Below, one piece after another: positions 1 to 12,423 of a stretch of DNA of 64,000 nucleotides. Position 1 is the first letter of the stretch, and the number at the start of each line of letters is the position of its first letter. A model generated the notes under the pieces. The model was not told the DNA's origin. It did no database searches and saw nothing but the letters and a program-made list of their open reading frames with translations. Both the position numbers and the translations under genes were made by a program. The stretch is taken from contig JYIP02000001.1 in assembly GCA_001051155.2 (NCBI GenBank), positions 2,108,001 through 2,172,000 of the forward strand, read 5' to 3'. The stretch is from Chrysoporthe austroafricana (taxonomy: Eukaryota > Ascomycota > Sordariomycetes > Diaporthales > Cryphonectriaceae).

Positions 1-344
1 GCTAACTCGGCCCTAGTGTCGCCTCATATTCGGTCGCATCAGGGCGGTTGCTGCTGCAACACAACTTCCCCAAGTCCTCTGAAGTCAAGGCATCGGTAGA
101 CGTGTGTCTGATCCTAGAGAAGCTCACCATCGAGCAGACATCCATCGGTCAGTGGGTGAACATCATTGGGTACATTGCCTCACCGCCACCACAACCGTCC
201 AGGCAGTCCAAAATCAAGATAGACGCTTCCACGGTCCATGTGCAGGCCCTCATGTTGTGGTCTGCTGGGCCGTTGGACGTCGGACGGTATGAAACCTGCC
301 TAGGCGACATGGCAACGACAAGCGAACCACAGGAGAAGAGTTAG
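1..344 (+). CDS. TEN1: CST telomere-capping complex subunit Ten1, last exon only
   Basis: Ten1 is the small OB-fold subunit of the Cdc13/Ctc1-Stn1-Ten1 complex that protects telomere ends and helps fill in the C strand in the nucleus. Only the 3' exon lies in the window. GCTAAC at 1-6 looks like a branch site and TAG at 14-16 like the intron acceptor, so coding would run from 17 to the stop at 342-344 and the earlier exon(s) lie upstream. The translation contains YSVASGRLLLQHNFPKSS, then KASVDVCLILEKL, GQWVNIIGYIASP and VQALMLWSAGPLDVGRYE, which together match the second half of fungal Ten1. The tail after GRYETCL is short and unconserved. Family assignment is from memory of the motif pattern; the splice site is inferred from phase and the branch site. 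Confidence 0.75.
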
Positions 345-1310
345 AAGCCAAATACAAATTGTGAGATATCTCGAGGCTCCGATCACCGGGACGCAAATTC
401 CTCTGTCGAGGACTCAGAACGCAGCTCCGTGGGGGAGTTGACAGAGGGAGTCGCTCTGTCAACGCTGTGGCCCGTAGCTGTGGCCATTTTGAGGCACTGC
501 GGCGACCACGTACAGGGACACTCGCAGAGAAGATATCGGCTGCGTCGCTTGACCCCAATATCTCCACGTTCATTGATAAGGCCTCATATGATCAATGTTG
601 CACTGCTGCTGCCAAGTTTCGCATCACCTTGGCCAGATCTCCCGAATCCATCAACGGCTCGCTGTGTATTGGCAAATTGCGCTGCTTTGAGCAGAGCAGC
701 GAAGATTCTACTGGCTGGATCACCGTGTCACACAAGACATTCACCGGATCGCGCTCGTTGGTCGTCAATATCACTGTGTGCATGACGCCGATGAAGTGTC
801 ACAGATGGACATCGACGAACGATGGCCACTGCAAATCGGAATAAAGGCACCTCCCGATGATTCGCTGCAATTTGGCCCTGCAGGTTCAGACTTCTCTTTG
901 GCTGCAGCGGAACACGATATTGGATGGATGCAGCCTCTATTGGCTGAAGCGGTCCATGACAGATGGCGGCCTTTTGCTGGCCCACGACATCATCATGTTT
1001 CCCAAAGAGGCCACAGAGCCAACACATCTACGCCAAACAAACATCAACGGTTCAAAGATCTCAATACAACAACACCCTTCTCAACGCATGCAGACCACCA
1101 TCATCGGGTGTTTGCAGCAAGAGCATTGGCTGAACTCCATGCACCTTGCCATACCGGTCCTGTGCATGTCCGGTGTTATGGCTGCCTTGAAGCATTGGCG
1201 ATGGGTCCTTGCTTGTTGGGATCATGCGTCTAGTCTCAGAGGTCTCCATTACCTCCTGTGTTTCGACGAATTATGTGACCCGGCCTTCTCAATGACCACC
1301 GGCTGATGCA
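345..1310. other. Open but unassigned frames downstream of TEN1, possibly gene relics
   Basis: Several overlapping plus-strand frames are open here (467-844, 778-1233, 857-1306), none with a recognisable domain. The frame from 467 reads like protein up to about 780 and the frame from 778 continues with similar composition (GPAGSDFSLAAAEHDIGWMQ), which could mean a small spliced gene or one broken by frameshift. I could not place consistent splice sites, so I do not call a gene. Confidence 0.2.
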
Positions 1311-4300
1311 GTGGTCGCTTCAGGGCCTTCCCCGAGGGCTCGGTTGCTCGGGCCGCAGCTTTTAACTCCCACATCTCGCGAGATTTTTCGCAGATGTCGT
1401 TAATTTGTTCCTGAGCGACAGCGTTAGTGAAGGTGACTCGGCTCGTTTCTTAGCTTGCAATTCGAGGATGACTCACATCCGATAGGCAAGGGCCAGGCGT
1501 AGTGATGAGGAATCCGTCCTCGCCCTGGGTTGCAAGCCTGGTCAGTAATGTTTTCGATCAAGTGCTCAGACGCGGATATAGACGCACCTCGCGAGTGAAA
1601 GGGCGCACCGTTGCCTCGGGCCCAAGATGGAACTGAAGCTCCTGTGTGATGACCTTTTTGTGGATGTCTTGGGACGGGATCCAGTATTTATTCATAGGGG
1701 TTGATGAGTATGACATGGTATCGCCGCTTCAGAGTTGAAGGAGAAATTCGGATGAGGACGGGGTTGGATGAGGAACGTCAGCGCATAATGCTCAAGCTTC
1801 GGTCAACAGCATGATGATCCGAGGACACCTGCAGTTATTTATGTTTCGACTTCAGTTTTGCCAGTCATCCGGACTTCAAAGGCTGCTACCTCGCTATCAA
1901 ACCAAGATTGGGCTATTTCTGAATTCACAATTTCTGAGGTTCGGGAAGTCAGGTATATCGGACAGAAGCTAAGTACTTGGTACTTACGCAGCCGCCTTAG
2001 CTTCCTCACCGCCATATTAGACATTCTGAAGTGATTCGCGGGATCAAAGCCCTCTTGGTGCATTCGTCGAAAAATGCAATCTCTTCGGAACATCCAAAAG
2101 TTCGGGACGGTAGTGTAGCCTACCCCTGTTGAATGTGTTGGTTGGCGACGCGTAGCAGTGTCGCATTCGCCTCACTTTCGCCTCGTTTTCTGCACTTGCT
2201 CTCAGCGAGCGCCAGCGCCAGCCCACCTTCTTGATCAAGCCGCACGCAGGGCCCTTCTACTGTTCTGGAAGCATGTCTTCGCCGGAAAACTCCGTCCTTT
2301 GGATGGTATTATGACCGATTTCGAAGACAACATCGAATTTTGTCTGAGCTTCAGTATATTCATGTGACACTTGAGCCACGCAGCAACTCCGGCTCGTCTC
2401 CCGATGTATCAGGCAAACTGTCCTCGTGGCTAAAGCCACCATGTCGACCATGCATATGTCTGAGCGTCTACTAACTATCTATCTTCTTAAATGTATCACT
2501 TGAAAATTTCACCGTTGCAAGACAAGCCACCAACGTAGCCCTCGGCGCACATCGGATTTATTAAGTACTCGGCTATTCAAGATAGGCGGGCCCTGGAAGC
2601 GCCAGAACACCGTCACACTTCGCTTCCACTACTTAGATTCTCACGGTGCAAGGTCTCGGACTTTGTCCTTCTACTTCTAAGGCGTATCTTTGAGTCCTGG
2701 TGATATCCGCTGGGATGGTGGACTTCCGGGATGTCGTCGATCACACGGTGGTTCCTCTATAAGTCCAAATCCATAATCATACCTTACCACCTTCCACCAC
2801 AACGTCTCACCTCCTTAGCGCATCTCAGATGATGATCGACATCAGAAGCAAGGAGCTCTATTTACCTATGCCCGCGTATAGCGTGCGGCTCCATGCAGTT
2901 AGGCAACCCAGATTTGACTTTCACTGCAGCAGGCCTGGACCCTTCTTCGCGGTTAAGACCCACTATGACCCACCACCTGACCTCCCGCCAGGCTCTCCGG
3001 TCGACGATCCACGTTGACTCGCGAAGGGCGACATCCTATCGGCGCCTCTCTGTCGGCGATGAGGCTTTCTTGTCCTCAACTTCACTGGCTCTTAACGTTG
3101 GGTGTGTTAGCGAGCCGTCTCTGCCCAGGAGATTTCTCCGCGGCGAGGCTGTAATTACCTAGTGAGCATGGCTACCTATAACTTGCATTCGATGGTAACT
3201 ATTCGACCTCGACGAGGGGCCCCGGGCGTGTCTATATATGTCTATTGCGTGATAATCGACTTCGCCTTGTGATCTGGTGCCAACCATATGTATTTCGTCC
3301 GTACCATCAGGCTTACTGACAGGGCGATCGATAGTCCCAAGAACAAAATCCATACGGGCAAAGTGTGCTGTACCATGGAACCTCGCTCCTGCTCAACGAT
3401 TTTCGAAGGGCGTTCAGGGCGTTGATTGGATGGACCAGTTGAGTGCGGCTGAAGGTTCGGCAGCTTTCGTATGGATTGGAAAGCCTCCAAAGGACAAGGC
3501 GGTCGTCGTTTCGACTTGAGACTCTCTGATCCTCCGCATGATCTTGTACGCTTCCTGCCAGCTTCCAACGCGTGCTCGAGCAGGGGCACCAGACAGTCCC
3601 GATTTGCGACCATGCCGTGTCCAGCTTGATCCTCGTGTACTACCTTGGGCACCTCAGCCCTGGCTGATGGCTGGTTGTAATGATCTCAAAGTTCCGATGG
3701 CAGATAAACAAATTCTCGTTCAGCTAGGATCAGGCCCTCATAACTCTAATTAACCCTTCATCTTGATTGCGGCGCATGGTCCAGCAACACTTTGGTCGAG
3801 GAAGAAACTAAACCCTCATGAATTACAAATGATGATTTGCACATCATTGGCCCCTCCCTGTTTTATTCGCCTCAAAAATGTCAGCTTTGTCAGACGTCTG
3901 TGGTGTAACAGCCATCGCCCTGTCTATAGAGACAGAAAGGGTAATAGCAGAAGACATTATAAAGCTAGGGTGAGGGATCAATCCATGCTTCTGGGTGTTT
4001 CGACGATGTTTACTTGATCTGAAGAACCCAACTGGTGAGATATCATGAGGTTACTCGAAGTTATTGGTCATGAGTGAGCGGCCTAATGAGTCCATTGTGT
4101 GCGTTCCAGTTTGAATTCGCCGCTGAACTCTATGCTCTGTGAGATTTATTCTATCCTCTCCCCATCCCAAGACAGTTTCTCCTCTGCTTCTTGATTTTTC
4201 CCACCCTGTCCGCGTTTCACTTTTGCAAGTGACTACTCTCTTGATTCCCTGCCGATAGGAAATCTCGAAAAGGAAATGATCGGGCGTTTCACTACATTCA

Positions 4301-4915
4301 TAGGACCTGATTTGGGAGTACGATCCCTGAGCAGAGTCACTGACCTTTGGTGTGAAGCTGCTATATTATAGGGCATTGTTGAAGGTCAGGCCAAATTCAA
4401 GGTCTCCACGGTGTCAGAAAAAACAGATTCATGACAATCAAACCTATTTAGACTATAACGATTCTCTCAAGCAACCTAACCTTCTGGCTGCTGAAAGTAA
4501 CGGAAAGGTAGATGGGTAGGGCGAGCTTCATTGGTCGCCGGGCCAGGAAGATCTTTGAAGCAAAGTGACAGAAGGCCATCCAACCGGAAGATTTTGTGCA
4601 TATGCAGCTGGCTTATACAACGCCGATCACACAATGCAGAGGCCATCCCAGCCTAGTATTTAGGAAGGCAGACCAGCCAGCCAAGGCATCGAGAGACTCG
4701 ACCCCAAAGTGGCAGGGTGTTATTATTTACTTGCCAGATACTTGAGTAAGCCCTTCATCCTTGTAGTGATAGATGACACGACAAATCATTGTTGCTGATT
4801 AGTGAAACAGACAAGTTTCTAAGGTCGCCCATCTTGGGTCGGTATGCATCTGCCTAGTCTTTAGCTTGGAAGAAGCACCATCCGGGTTACGGCTTAAGGG
4901 ATCCATCAATCTCGT
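1311..4915. other. Intergenic region, no convincing gene
   Basis: Only short open frames occur, at 1839-2093, 2829-3162 and 3242-3652. None shows a family motif. The minus-strand frame 3242-3652 has one hydrophobic stretch (WILFLGLSIALSVSLMV) but no other gene-like property. Composition is that of the gene-bearing compartment, with no obvious repeats or tRNA genes. Confidence 0.4.
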
Positions 4916-7297
4916 CTAACGAAGAATGTACTGGCGAAGCTCCCGCTCGCCTTCTATATATTCCTCAACTGCCTTGCCTTCCATATAGCCATGGAGGTAG
5001 ACATCCCCAACAAATCGAAATTTATCCCCTTCCGGACGCAAAATTATAGGTGTGCGGCAGCCGAACGGCACAACCACAATATCACCCCGTGTCATCAGCC
5101 CTGACCCCATGCCCAATAAGTCCTCATCTGTGATACAAAACGATCGTCCCATCATGTTCCTACCAAAGTTGTTGTGAAGAAATTGTCGTCGGGCTCGATA
5201 GTTTCCTAGGTTTATCCTGCCCTTGATGTATTTGGCGAGCTCTTTGTCTAAAGGCTGGTTCGGCATGCGGTCATGCAGCAGAGACGCAAAATTGTGGTAG
5301 CAGATGTTCATCCAGTCACTCAGAGTTTCTTCCTCTGTGGGACCACGACCAAGTGACAGGGTCAGACAGAAGTCCTCTTGTGCTTCGGCAAGCGTCTTTT
5401 TGTCCACGCCACGAAAGTCCTCCAGGAGCAGATTTCTCCACTCCAGAAAAGCCATAAGGAAATGAGGTAATCTGCAGAACGCACCGACCGCCATCCCGTG
5501 TTTTACGATTCTCCCAAGGTAGACGGCAGATATCTGGAGCTTATTTCGTCGATCTCCCGCGAAGGCGAACACAGCCTGCTTCCGTGGTCCATCTGCACAG
5601 AACGAGACTTCTGCAGAGGCGCCTAGAGAATTCACCTCAGGCGCATGTGACCAGTCCGGAACCCAGCTGGGTAAATTGAAAGAAGTGCTGTGCCTGGGAA
5701 ATTGAATACTCTCGCAGATGACATCCAGACGATTGGTCGTATGAAGCAGCGTGTCAACAACATTCGTATAGACCTCCTTCACCGATAGGCTGTAATCGGC
5801 TGGGATCTCGCAGCGGATCTTCTCTGGTAGCACGCCGAGTATGCCGAACACCTTGTCTCTCGGCTCGACCGTGACCTTGCGTCTGAATCTCTGCATGACG
5901 TTGAGAAAAACCGTGAAAAGAACGTTATCAGACTTTCTCTCGATTTCATGGCATTTCTCTAGCCAATCACGATCCTGATGGTCCAAAAGGCTTCCGGGTC
6001 CCTCATAGGTCAACACCTGCGAGTAGGTGAATTGCTTCTGCGACCCTATCTGGCGATATCCTGCGCTTCGGCTTCCGCCACCTAATGTGTCGAGGAGACA
6101 CCTGTGTGCTTGGAATATCTGGGAAGCCTCCCGGAACACAGACCAGGGAATTATGGCCTGTCCGCAGTACACCATGACATCTTGAGCGTTGAAAACTTCC
6201 TGCACTACCCACAGTCGGCTCCAGTATTCCCGTCCAAAGAGTGATACCACAGCCTCGAAGGCCAATTGTTTCTCCGGAGATGAGATGATAGAATTAATTT
6301 GCTTTTGGTTCGTGGACGACTGAATAATTTCTTTCAGTAGTTCGATTGCGAGCATACTATCATTGCTCTTTGGCCCCAACCATATGGCCACCGACTGCGC
6401 CTGTTTGTATATGTTGGTGATCAGTCGGAGTTGCTGGCTCTTCTCATCCCGGTTCTGCTGATCGATGCAGACAGAATCTGCCCAGACCCATATCGAATCC
6501 CCTTCCTTGTTTCGGATGGCGTTTAGGGCGCCGTGCAGACTGACGGTGATGGGTATAGTAGTATCATCCAACTCGATTTTTCGCTCATCCCCGACGTCAC
6601 CCCATGCATAGGAGATGGCGGTGTATGGAGGAACCTGGTCGAGAGGAAAATGATGGATTTGGCACTTGATGATTGAGCTTCTTGCAGGGTGAAGCTCAAT
6701 GAGTCTGATCTCCGATGATCCGAGGGGCCTGTATTGGTATGACTTGGACCCGATAATCCCCGTTGACGAGGGTTGATGACAGGCTTCCAAGGCCGTATAG
6801 GTAGTTGATGAAGAAATGGATGCTGCTCGTGGTGGTGAGGAATGCTGAGAACTACTGTTGGCTGAGAGGCTAGGGCCATCTCTGGATATATGGATGGCTG
6901 GAAGGATACCTGGAGGTATGCCCGACCCCAAACAAACCGTGGCTTCGATAGTAGGAGTCAAATTAGTGGCACTGCCTACCGAATGACGAGCGTCTTGACT
7001 TTGTGGGGTTCGGTCATCTTGCAATGACAGCCTTCGGCGATTGATTGGTAATGGCGACGGCACACGGTGAGAAGATGAATCAGTCCTGACACTGATGGTC
7101 CTGGCAGGCTTGGAAGTACAATCAGACGCCAATTTAACAGGCTTACGGAGAACGGCTGGAGGGTATTGGCTGAGAGACAGTAACGACCGCTGGGCTGGCC
7201 TTCCGATGTCCTGATCTGGCCGTTGACTCAAATTTGTAGACCGACGTTTGAAGTGTCCCTCATGGGTATATCCAACCTCAGTTCCTTGTTTGTCCAT
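4916..7297 (-). CDS. HET-domain (heterokaryon incompatibility) protein
   Basis: A 793-aa single-exon protein. Residues 1 to about 185 are Ser/Pro/Arg-rich and probably disordered. From about residue 190 it carries the signature series of the fungal HET domain: YRPLGSSEIRLIEL, then YTAISYAWGD near 229, VWADSVCIDQQN near 272, and QLRLITNIYKQAQSVAIWLG just after, with REYWSRLWVVQEVF following. HET domains (PF06985) trigger cell death when genetically different hyphae fuse, and large families of them exist in Pezizomycotina. The C-terminal half (SWVPDW, then a stretch ending in GDVYLHGYMEGKAVEEY) is the usual HET C-terminal arrangement. No NACHT, WD40 or ankyrin partner domain is fused to it. The start is the first Met of an uninterrupted frame. 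Which incompatibility system it serves, if any, cannot be told from sequence. Confidence 0.9.
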   Translation of the reverse strand: MDKQGTEVGYTHEGHFKRRSTNLSQRPDQDIGRPAQRSLLSLSQYPPAVLRKPVKLASDCTSKPARTISVRTDSSSHRVPSPLPINRRRLSLQDDRTPQSQDARHSVGSATNLTPTIEATVCLGSGIPPGILPAIHISRDGPSLSANSSSQHSSPPRAASISSSTTYTALEACHQPSSTGIIGSKSYQYRPLGSSEIRLIELHPARSSIIKCQIHHFPLDQVPPYTAISYAWGDVGDERKIELDDTTIPITVSLHGALNAIRNKEGDSIWVWADSVCIDQQNRDEKSQQLRLITNIYKQAQSVAIWLGPKSNDSMLAIELLKEIIQSSTNQKQINSIISSPEKQLAFEAVVSLFGREYWSRLWVVQEVFNAQDVMVYCGQAIIPWSVFREASQIFQAHRCLLDTLGGGSRSAGYRQIGSQKQFTYSQVLTYEGPGSLLDHQDRDWLEKCHEIERKSDNVLFTVFLNVMQRFRRKVTVEPRDKVFGILGVLPEKIRCEIPADYSLSVKEVYTNVVDTLLHTTNRLDVICESIQFPRHSTSFNLPSWVPDWSHAPEVNSLGASAEVSFCADGPRKQAVFAFAGDRRNKLQISAVYLGRIVKHGMAVGAFCRLPHFLMAFLEWRNLLLEDFRGVDKKTLAEAQEDFCLTLSLGRGPTEEETLSDWMNICYHNFASLLHDRMPNQPLDKELAKYIKGRINLGNYRARRQFLHNNFGRNMMGRSFCITDEDLLGMGSGLMTRGDIVVVPFGCRTPIILRPEGDKFRFVGDVYLHGYMEGKAVEEYIEGERELRQYILR

Positions 7298-8505
7298 GGG
7301 CTCTGTGGATTCGGCGAGAGATGATTTTCAGAGGATCTGCTGTGGAATTCCGAATAATACTATGTGATGTGCAAGAGGTGACAATTCAGTAACGGCTTGG
7401 GGGGGGGTTGCTGCGAGATGAGAGCCACGGGAGTTGAAAACCTGGGATTGACTCGAGTGAAACTCGAAGGATGCTAATACTATATAGGTAGACCCGCATT
7501 TTGGGGGCCATTGGGACGTTTTGGCTTGTGTTTGGTTTTCCGTTACCGGATATGTGTAATTAAGGCTGGGCCTTGATGATTTCTAAGACGCAGAGAAAGG
7601 CTCTGCTGATACAGCAAAGCAACGAGGCAGCGCTGCAGGAGATAGGGGACTATTGGAAAATGAGAAAGTGAGGCAGGATAGACGATCCAATAGCATCACG
7701 CTTCGTCCCCCCTATCGAGGTTAGCCATGCACTGCAGTACGGGCTGTGCTCTGGCTAAGCCCTTAGTTTCGTAAGCATTGTGGTGGTATTTACATATATC
7801 CTCGATCGACCGGCAGACGGTCCTCATCTCACCGGTACTACTCTCACCAATAAGTTTCTGGCTCGAAACTTATGTATTCACTTCTATTTTCGTCATCCGG
7901 CTACTGCATGTGACTTGGCTTCACTGTCTAGGCCTCACTTCCAAGTTTTTCAAAGGATGTACTGATGTCTCTGGAGGGTAGCGAAGTGTAGCGAGTGCAC
8001 TTCTGGTTTGTCCTGTCTTTTGATGCAACGAGCTTAGGCCGAAGAATATAGCCACAATCACTCATTGTAACTGCTGGGTAGAAAAAAAGAACTTGGATGA
8101 GCTTACACACACTTCCGCTGCAACTAGACCAGATTAAGACTCGTCCTGCATTCATACGCACCGGTCATTCCCCTATGGAACACATGCACATGGGAGCGGA
8201 ACGAAACAGGCTCATGGTATGAAGTAGACACGGTTAGCTTTGTGTGCAGGAAGTGACGGTTTTTTGTATCGCATGTCCATACATGGACATTTTCCTTCTA
8301 CTGTACAGTGGCATTGCTCGGTCCTGCCATAAAGAGCAAATGGTCGCTGATGATAAGTCGTGCGTCCAGCCGTAGCAGCCACAATGACGAAGCATCGAAA
8401 GCGCTCAAGAGATTAGACTTTCACGAGCGCAACCCGACCGCAATAGCATGAGTGTGCCCATATCTTACACGGGCCGTTCTCCACGCGAATTGCACCTCAT
8501 TAGCC
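7298..8505. other. Intergenic region between HET gene and OST3
   Basis: No gene seen. It holds the upstream region of the minus-strand HET gene (a G8 tract lies near 7400) and the 3' side of OST3. Short frames at 7778-7981 and 7928-8161 have no coding character. Confidence 0.4.
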
Positions 8506-9687
8506 TCATAGGAAAGGCGGAAGGGCGAAGGGGTAACCACCGTTCTTCATACGGAAGATGCTGAGAAGGAAGCTGTAGATCAGCAGCATTGCACAGCCAG
8601 CGGCGATGACAGCAACCTGCTGCAAGTTCTTGCCCACAAGGCGGGGGATTCTATCACCCAGCATGATGGCCGTCAAGGCAAGGAAGCCGTCTGTCAGGCA
8701 GGATGTCAGTCAGGCCGGGGCACGAAAGTATAATGTAATGGTTAGGGAAGGGTAGCCTACACAAGGTTGAAATGATCTGCGACTCCATGCCAAATTGGCT
8801 CTGGAAACCTCCTGCAAAGTACGAGATGTGGCCGCGGCCATCCTGCCCGACATAGGGAGTGTTGCGAATCGAATTGAACATGTAGCCGCCGGTATGTGCG
8901 AGGATAAAGCCTAAAGAAACGAGCATAACGATCTTCCGATTGAAGAGGTACTCATTGATCAAGGGCCAGAGGTTGTAAGCCAAGGTTCCGCAGAAAGTGA
9001 CCAGAACAATCGAAACAATCGCCGAGAAGTAGTCGGTGGGTCTTGTGAATTCAGGATGAGGACGATCAGGAGTGTGACGAACGATCCAGTCTCGGACAGA
9101 TTCGGCGGAAGGCTGCCTGTTTTGTTTGTCAGAAGGCAAGGAGGGAACGCAGGTGTATGCGCAGAGTCACGAACCCAGAGGAAAAGTCGAATCGCAGTGG
9201 TTCGGACTGGGAGGCTGCAAATTTGCCGATGGTAGGTTGGAAGAAGAGAAGGACAGGAGCCGTCTGCAGGCCGAGCTGTAGCATGAGAGTGGTATTAGAT
9301 GTGTGGTTACAGAAAGAGGCACAGAGCTTGCAACCTGCTACTTACCGACATGAAGGTCTCACGGCCATCATTGAAGTCCAGTGTGCCAAAAATCACTTTT
9401 GACTCGCCAGCCTTGTCACCTTTAGTCCAGGAGCTGCTGAGCAAGTCCCACTCAGGGCCGAATTCACGGCACATCTGACAACCAAAGCGGGGATCGATAG
9501 CAGTCAAGAGCACTGCAAAGGAATAGTCGCGAGGCAGGGCAGTGACTTCTTTGTAGGAGGCATCGTCGAACTTGATGGGAGAGGAAGCCAGGGCCTTCGT
9601 GTGGAATTGGGTGAATCGTTCGCTGCCATCACTGGCTAAGACGCCTGCGAAGAGTAGGGAGAAAGGGAGGACTGAGGACCAGCGCAT
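8506..9687 (-). CDS. OST3: Oligosaccharyltransferase subunit Ost3/Ost6 (thioredoxin-like)
   Basis: Four exons on the minus strand: 9346-9687, 9175-9275, 8761-9116 and 8506-8690; joined length 984 nt, 327 aa. The introns are 70, 58 and 70 nt; the second donor is GTTCGT, chosen because it is the only one that keeps phase. The protein starts with a signal peptide (about residues 1-19, ending GVLASD). A luminal thioredoxin-like domain follows with the CxxC pair at C70-Q-M-C73, then four membrane segments (YFSAIVSIVLVTFCGTLAYN, IVMLVSLGFILAHTGGYMF, GFLALTAIML, QQVAVIAAGCAMLLIYSFLL). Known role: in the ER oligosaccharyltransferase complex it captures substrate cysteines so that nearby Asn sites are glycosylated before folding. 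Length and topology match yeast Ost3 and human TUSC3/MAGT1. It is divergent from the coiled-coil gene at 10,383, with about 0.7 kb between them. Confidence 0.93.
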
Positions 9688-10382
9688 CTTGGAATGCGAG
9701 GGAAAGAATCCTGGTAGAACAAAGAAAGAAAAGGAGAGAATGTGGGCAATCTTGTACCAGCCTTCTTTCCAATTAACAAGGCCAACTGCAGAGTGTTGGT
9801 GGTCGCCGTGGTGGTGAAAGGAGGAGCTGTGAGGTGTTGAGTGGGTGTTGTAAGTGGTCGTCGTCAACTTTCGCCAACAGCTGGCCTCAAGCAGGCCAGG
9901 CCAATGCCTGGAGCTCTGGCCACGCACGCCAAGACGTCAATCACCGTCAGGGTCTGGCCCCTGTCACTGTCTTGTGGGCGGGGCCGCCGCTAATCCAAAT
10001 ATAGAAGTATGTTGTTATGGTCCGAGCGTCTTTTCCCGCAGACACCGTTTGAGCTATTGCCTAGCTGCCGTCTGCCAACTCCAGCGCGCACCCGCATTCT
10101 CTCTTCCCAGGCATTATTACTCCTCGACTGGCCAATCTTTCCCCTCGGCGCTACAAACTATTGTCCTCTTTTCGCCCCTTCTGCTTCTAGATACTTGATC
10201 ACCCTCTTCGATTCAGATACCTTATGGGTTTCCGGTCTGGGGCACTGTGTCGCGTCGCATCAGATGATGTAAACATGGACCATGACGAGGCACGTCACCA
10301 CAACGGCAACCCAATTGACGCCTGTCCCTGCTAACATAGTCTCTTCCACGAGCAGAGAACGCAAGAGATTCACGTCTTAGAC
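9688..10382. promoter_or_regulatory. Shared divergent promoter region, OST3 and coiled-coil gene
   Basis: About 700 bp separate the two divergent start codons. It should contain both promoters and 5' UTRs. A CTAAC at 10,331-10,335 followed by AG at 10,351-10,355 suggests that a 5' intron of the plus-strand gene ends here, so its true first exon may lie inside this stretch. No specific binding motif is claimed. Confidence 0.4.
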
Positions 10383-12423
10383 ATGAAATACCAGGGCGCC
10401 ATGCACCAGACAAACCTCGTGGTCAAAGATGAGGAGGCGAGACGCCTCAAGCTGCATGTTGTGGTCCTCCGGGACGAGGCAGCCACACTACGCGATCAAC
10501 TGGCAGAGAAGACTAGCCAGATCAGCAGACTATCACAACAGTACGATGATCTACGCGTCCAGCTCGATCGCATGAATCAGACATGCATCAGCCAGGAGGC
10601 ACAGCTGCGGTCGCAGACGCGACAGCAGTCAGAACTTAAGGTACGATCAAGTCGCTCAGTCATAGTATTGTTGCGCGTGCGAATTGATGGGCAGTTCTGA
10701 CCTATCCCAGGCTGAGTTGCTATCTGCAAGCAACCTGACCGAGGATTCTGCGAAGACCTTAGCAGAGAAGCTGGCCCTCTCTCGCGAATTGGCTGTGCTG
10801 AGACCCGAGATCGACCATCTGCGCTCACAACTGTCCCATCAGAAAGACGTTCTGGCCGAAAAGCTCGCCCTCGAGCGTCAGCTCAACACTCTCGAAGTCG
10901 AACTTGCCAACGAGAAGCGCATCACTCAGAAGGCACTACAACACAACGATAACCGAAACGATGAAGCTGAGGAGAAACTCCGATCACGCGTTGCTGAGCT
11001 GGAGGAGAAGCTAGCAGCGGAGCAGAATGCTGCCGAGAAGGTCCGGAAAGTCCAGGACAATGCGCAGAGTAGTGCAGAGGACAGGCTTCGACAGCAAGTT
11101 GCCGACCTAGAGAAGAGGCTCGAGGACGAGCAGAAGGCCTTCCAGAAGGTTAAGAAGATGCACCAGAAAGTGCAGAGTGATGCTGAAGGGGAGCTGCGGC
11201 AGCAGGTTGCGGACCTGGAGAAAAAGCTGGCCGATGAAAAGCGCGCGGCTCAGAAGGCTAAGCGCTCGCAGGACAGCGATGACGGGAAGGACCAGACCGA
11301 GCTCAAGGGAAAGGTTAAGGAGCTGGAGCAGGAGCTCGCGTCTGAGAGGCGCGAGGCTGAACGGGCGCACAGGAGTAGCGAAAAGGAGGCTGCTGCTTCG
11401 CGCGACCAGATCGAGATGCTGACACAACGCATCGAAGAGTTCAAGGGCAAGTTGCGTGAGACGCGTGGTGAGCTCAAGGAAGTCCGCGCCGAGCTAACTC
11501 AAGCTCGCACTATAACAACAAATGTGCCGATTAAAAACGACGACGAGCCAAAGAAGCCTCTGAGCAAGGCCAAGACCGGCAAGAAGCGGCGGGCTAACGA
11601 GATCAGCGTGGACGACATGATGTTGGATACTCCTGGTAACACAGAGGGAAAGACGAAGCGCCCTCCTAAGAAGAGAGCAGGACTCGAGTTTATCACGGTT
11701 GGCGAAAAGTCCACATTTTCCATCACGCCTTTCCTTAACAAGTCCAACACCATCACCTTGAGCGAGACGATAGAAGAGGAAGTGGAAGAACCTTCGATTC
11801 TCGATGGCAAAGGCGATCCTGCTGCCCCGATCATTGAGCCAGAGGACGAGCCCGTGGAAGAAGTTCCTGCTACGGACAAGCAGCCCGCTAAATCAGTGGC
11901 AAAGGCTCTCAAGGCAACCAGATCCAAACCTCCGACCATGAATCAGAAGAAAGCACGCGGCAGGCCCAAGGTGCAGGCTTTGGTGGAGTCCTCACCTAAC
12001 AAGACCGTCGCAGCCAGCGGCTCTTCCACACTGGACAAGGTCATCGAAGAAACAGAGCAAGTCGAAAAGGAGAATGCTACCACAGACGACGTACCCGCGA
12101 GTAAGAAACCCGCATCCATTGTCACCAGCTCCACAGATACGTCAAATGCCAGCTCGGACAACCCGGAGCCTAAGAAGAAAAAGCGCAAGCTTCTGGGTGC
12201 TAGCAACAAGGGCACGCTATTCGACAAGGACGAGGACGCAGGCGAGGCAGATCCCTCTGTGCCTACTGTTGCATCCGCCGCCACCAAGCGCAAGCCCATA
12301 GGCATCAAGGCATCTACAAGAAAGGGCCCGGTAGCGGCCTTGGCACGAGGAGCGTTTCCACGCAAGTCCTTCTCGCCACTGAAGAAGGACCGAAGAGGTG
12401 TGGGTGCCAGCTTCTTGGCTTGA
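10383..12423 (+). CDS. Long coiled-coil, basic-tailed nuclear protein (family uncertain)
   Basis: Two exons, 10,383-10,640 and 10,711-12,423, joined in phase 0 across a 70-nt intron (AAG|GTACGA to CCCAG|GCT); 656 aa. The reading frame stays open upstream of the ATG back to a CTAAC/AG intron end near 10,331-10,355, so the real start may be in an earlier exon. Residues about 10-340 are an almost continuous coiled coil, with internal repeats of the type ADLEKRLEDEQKAFQK and ADLEKKLADEKRAAQK. The rest is disordered, rich in Lys, Pro, Ser and acidic clusters, with likely nuclear localisation signals (KKKRKLL and SKAKTGKKRR) and a conserved-looking C-terminal patch (ARGAFPRKSFSPLKKDRRG). That layout suggests a chromosome, kinetochore or spindle-pole component. 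I cannot name the family, so that role is inference. Confidence 0.75.

Noticed and set aside
3242..3652. Minus-strand 136-aa frame with a hydrophobic segment
   Set aside because: No start context, no family motif, and overlapping frames of similar length on the other strand.
9307..9927. Longer 206-aa reading of OST3 starting at 9,927
   Set aside because: The signal peptide begins at the Met at 9,687; the upstream part is low-complexity and lacks conservation features, so it is 5' UTR.
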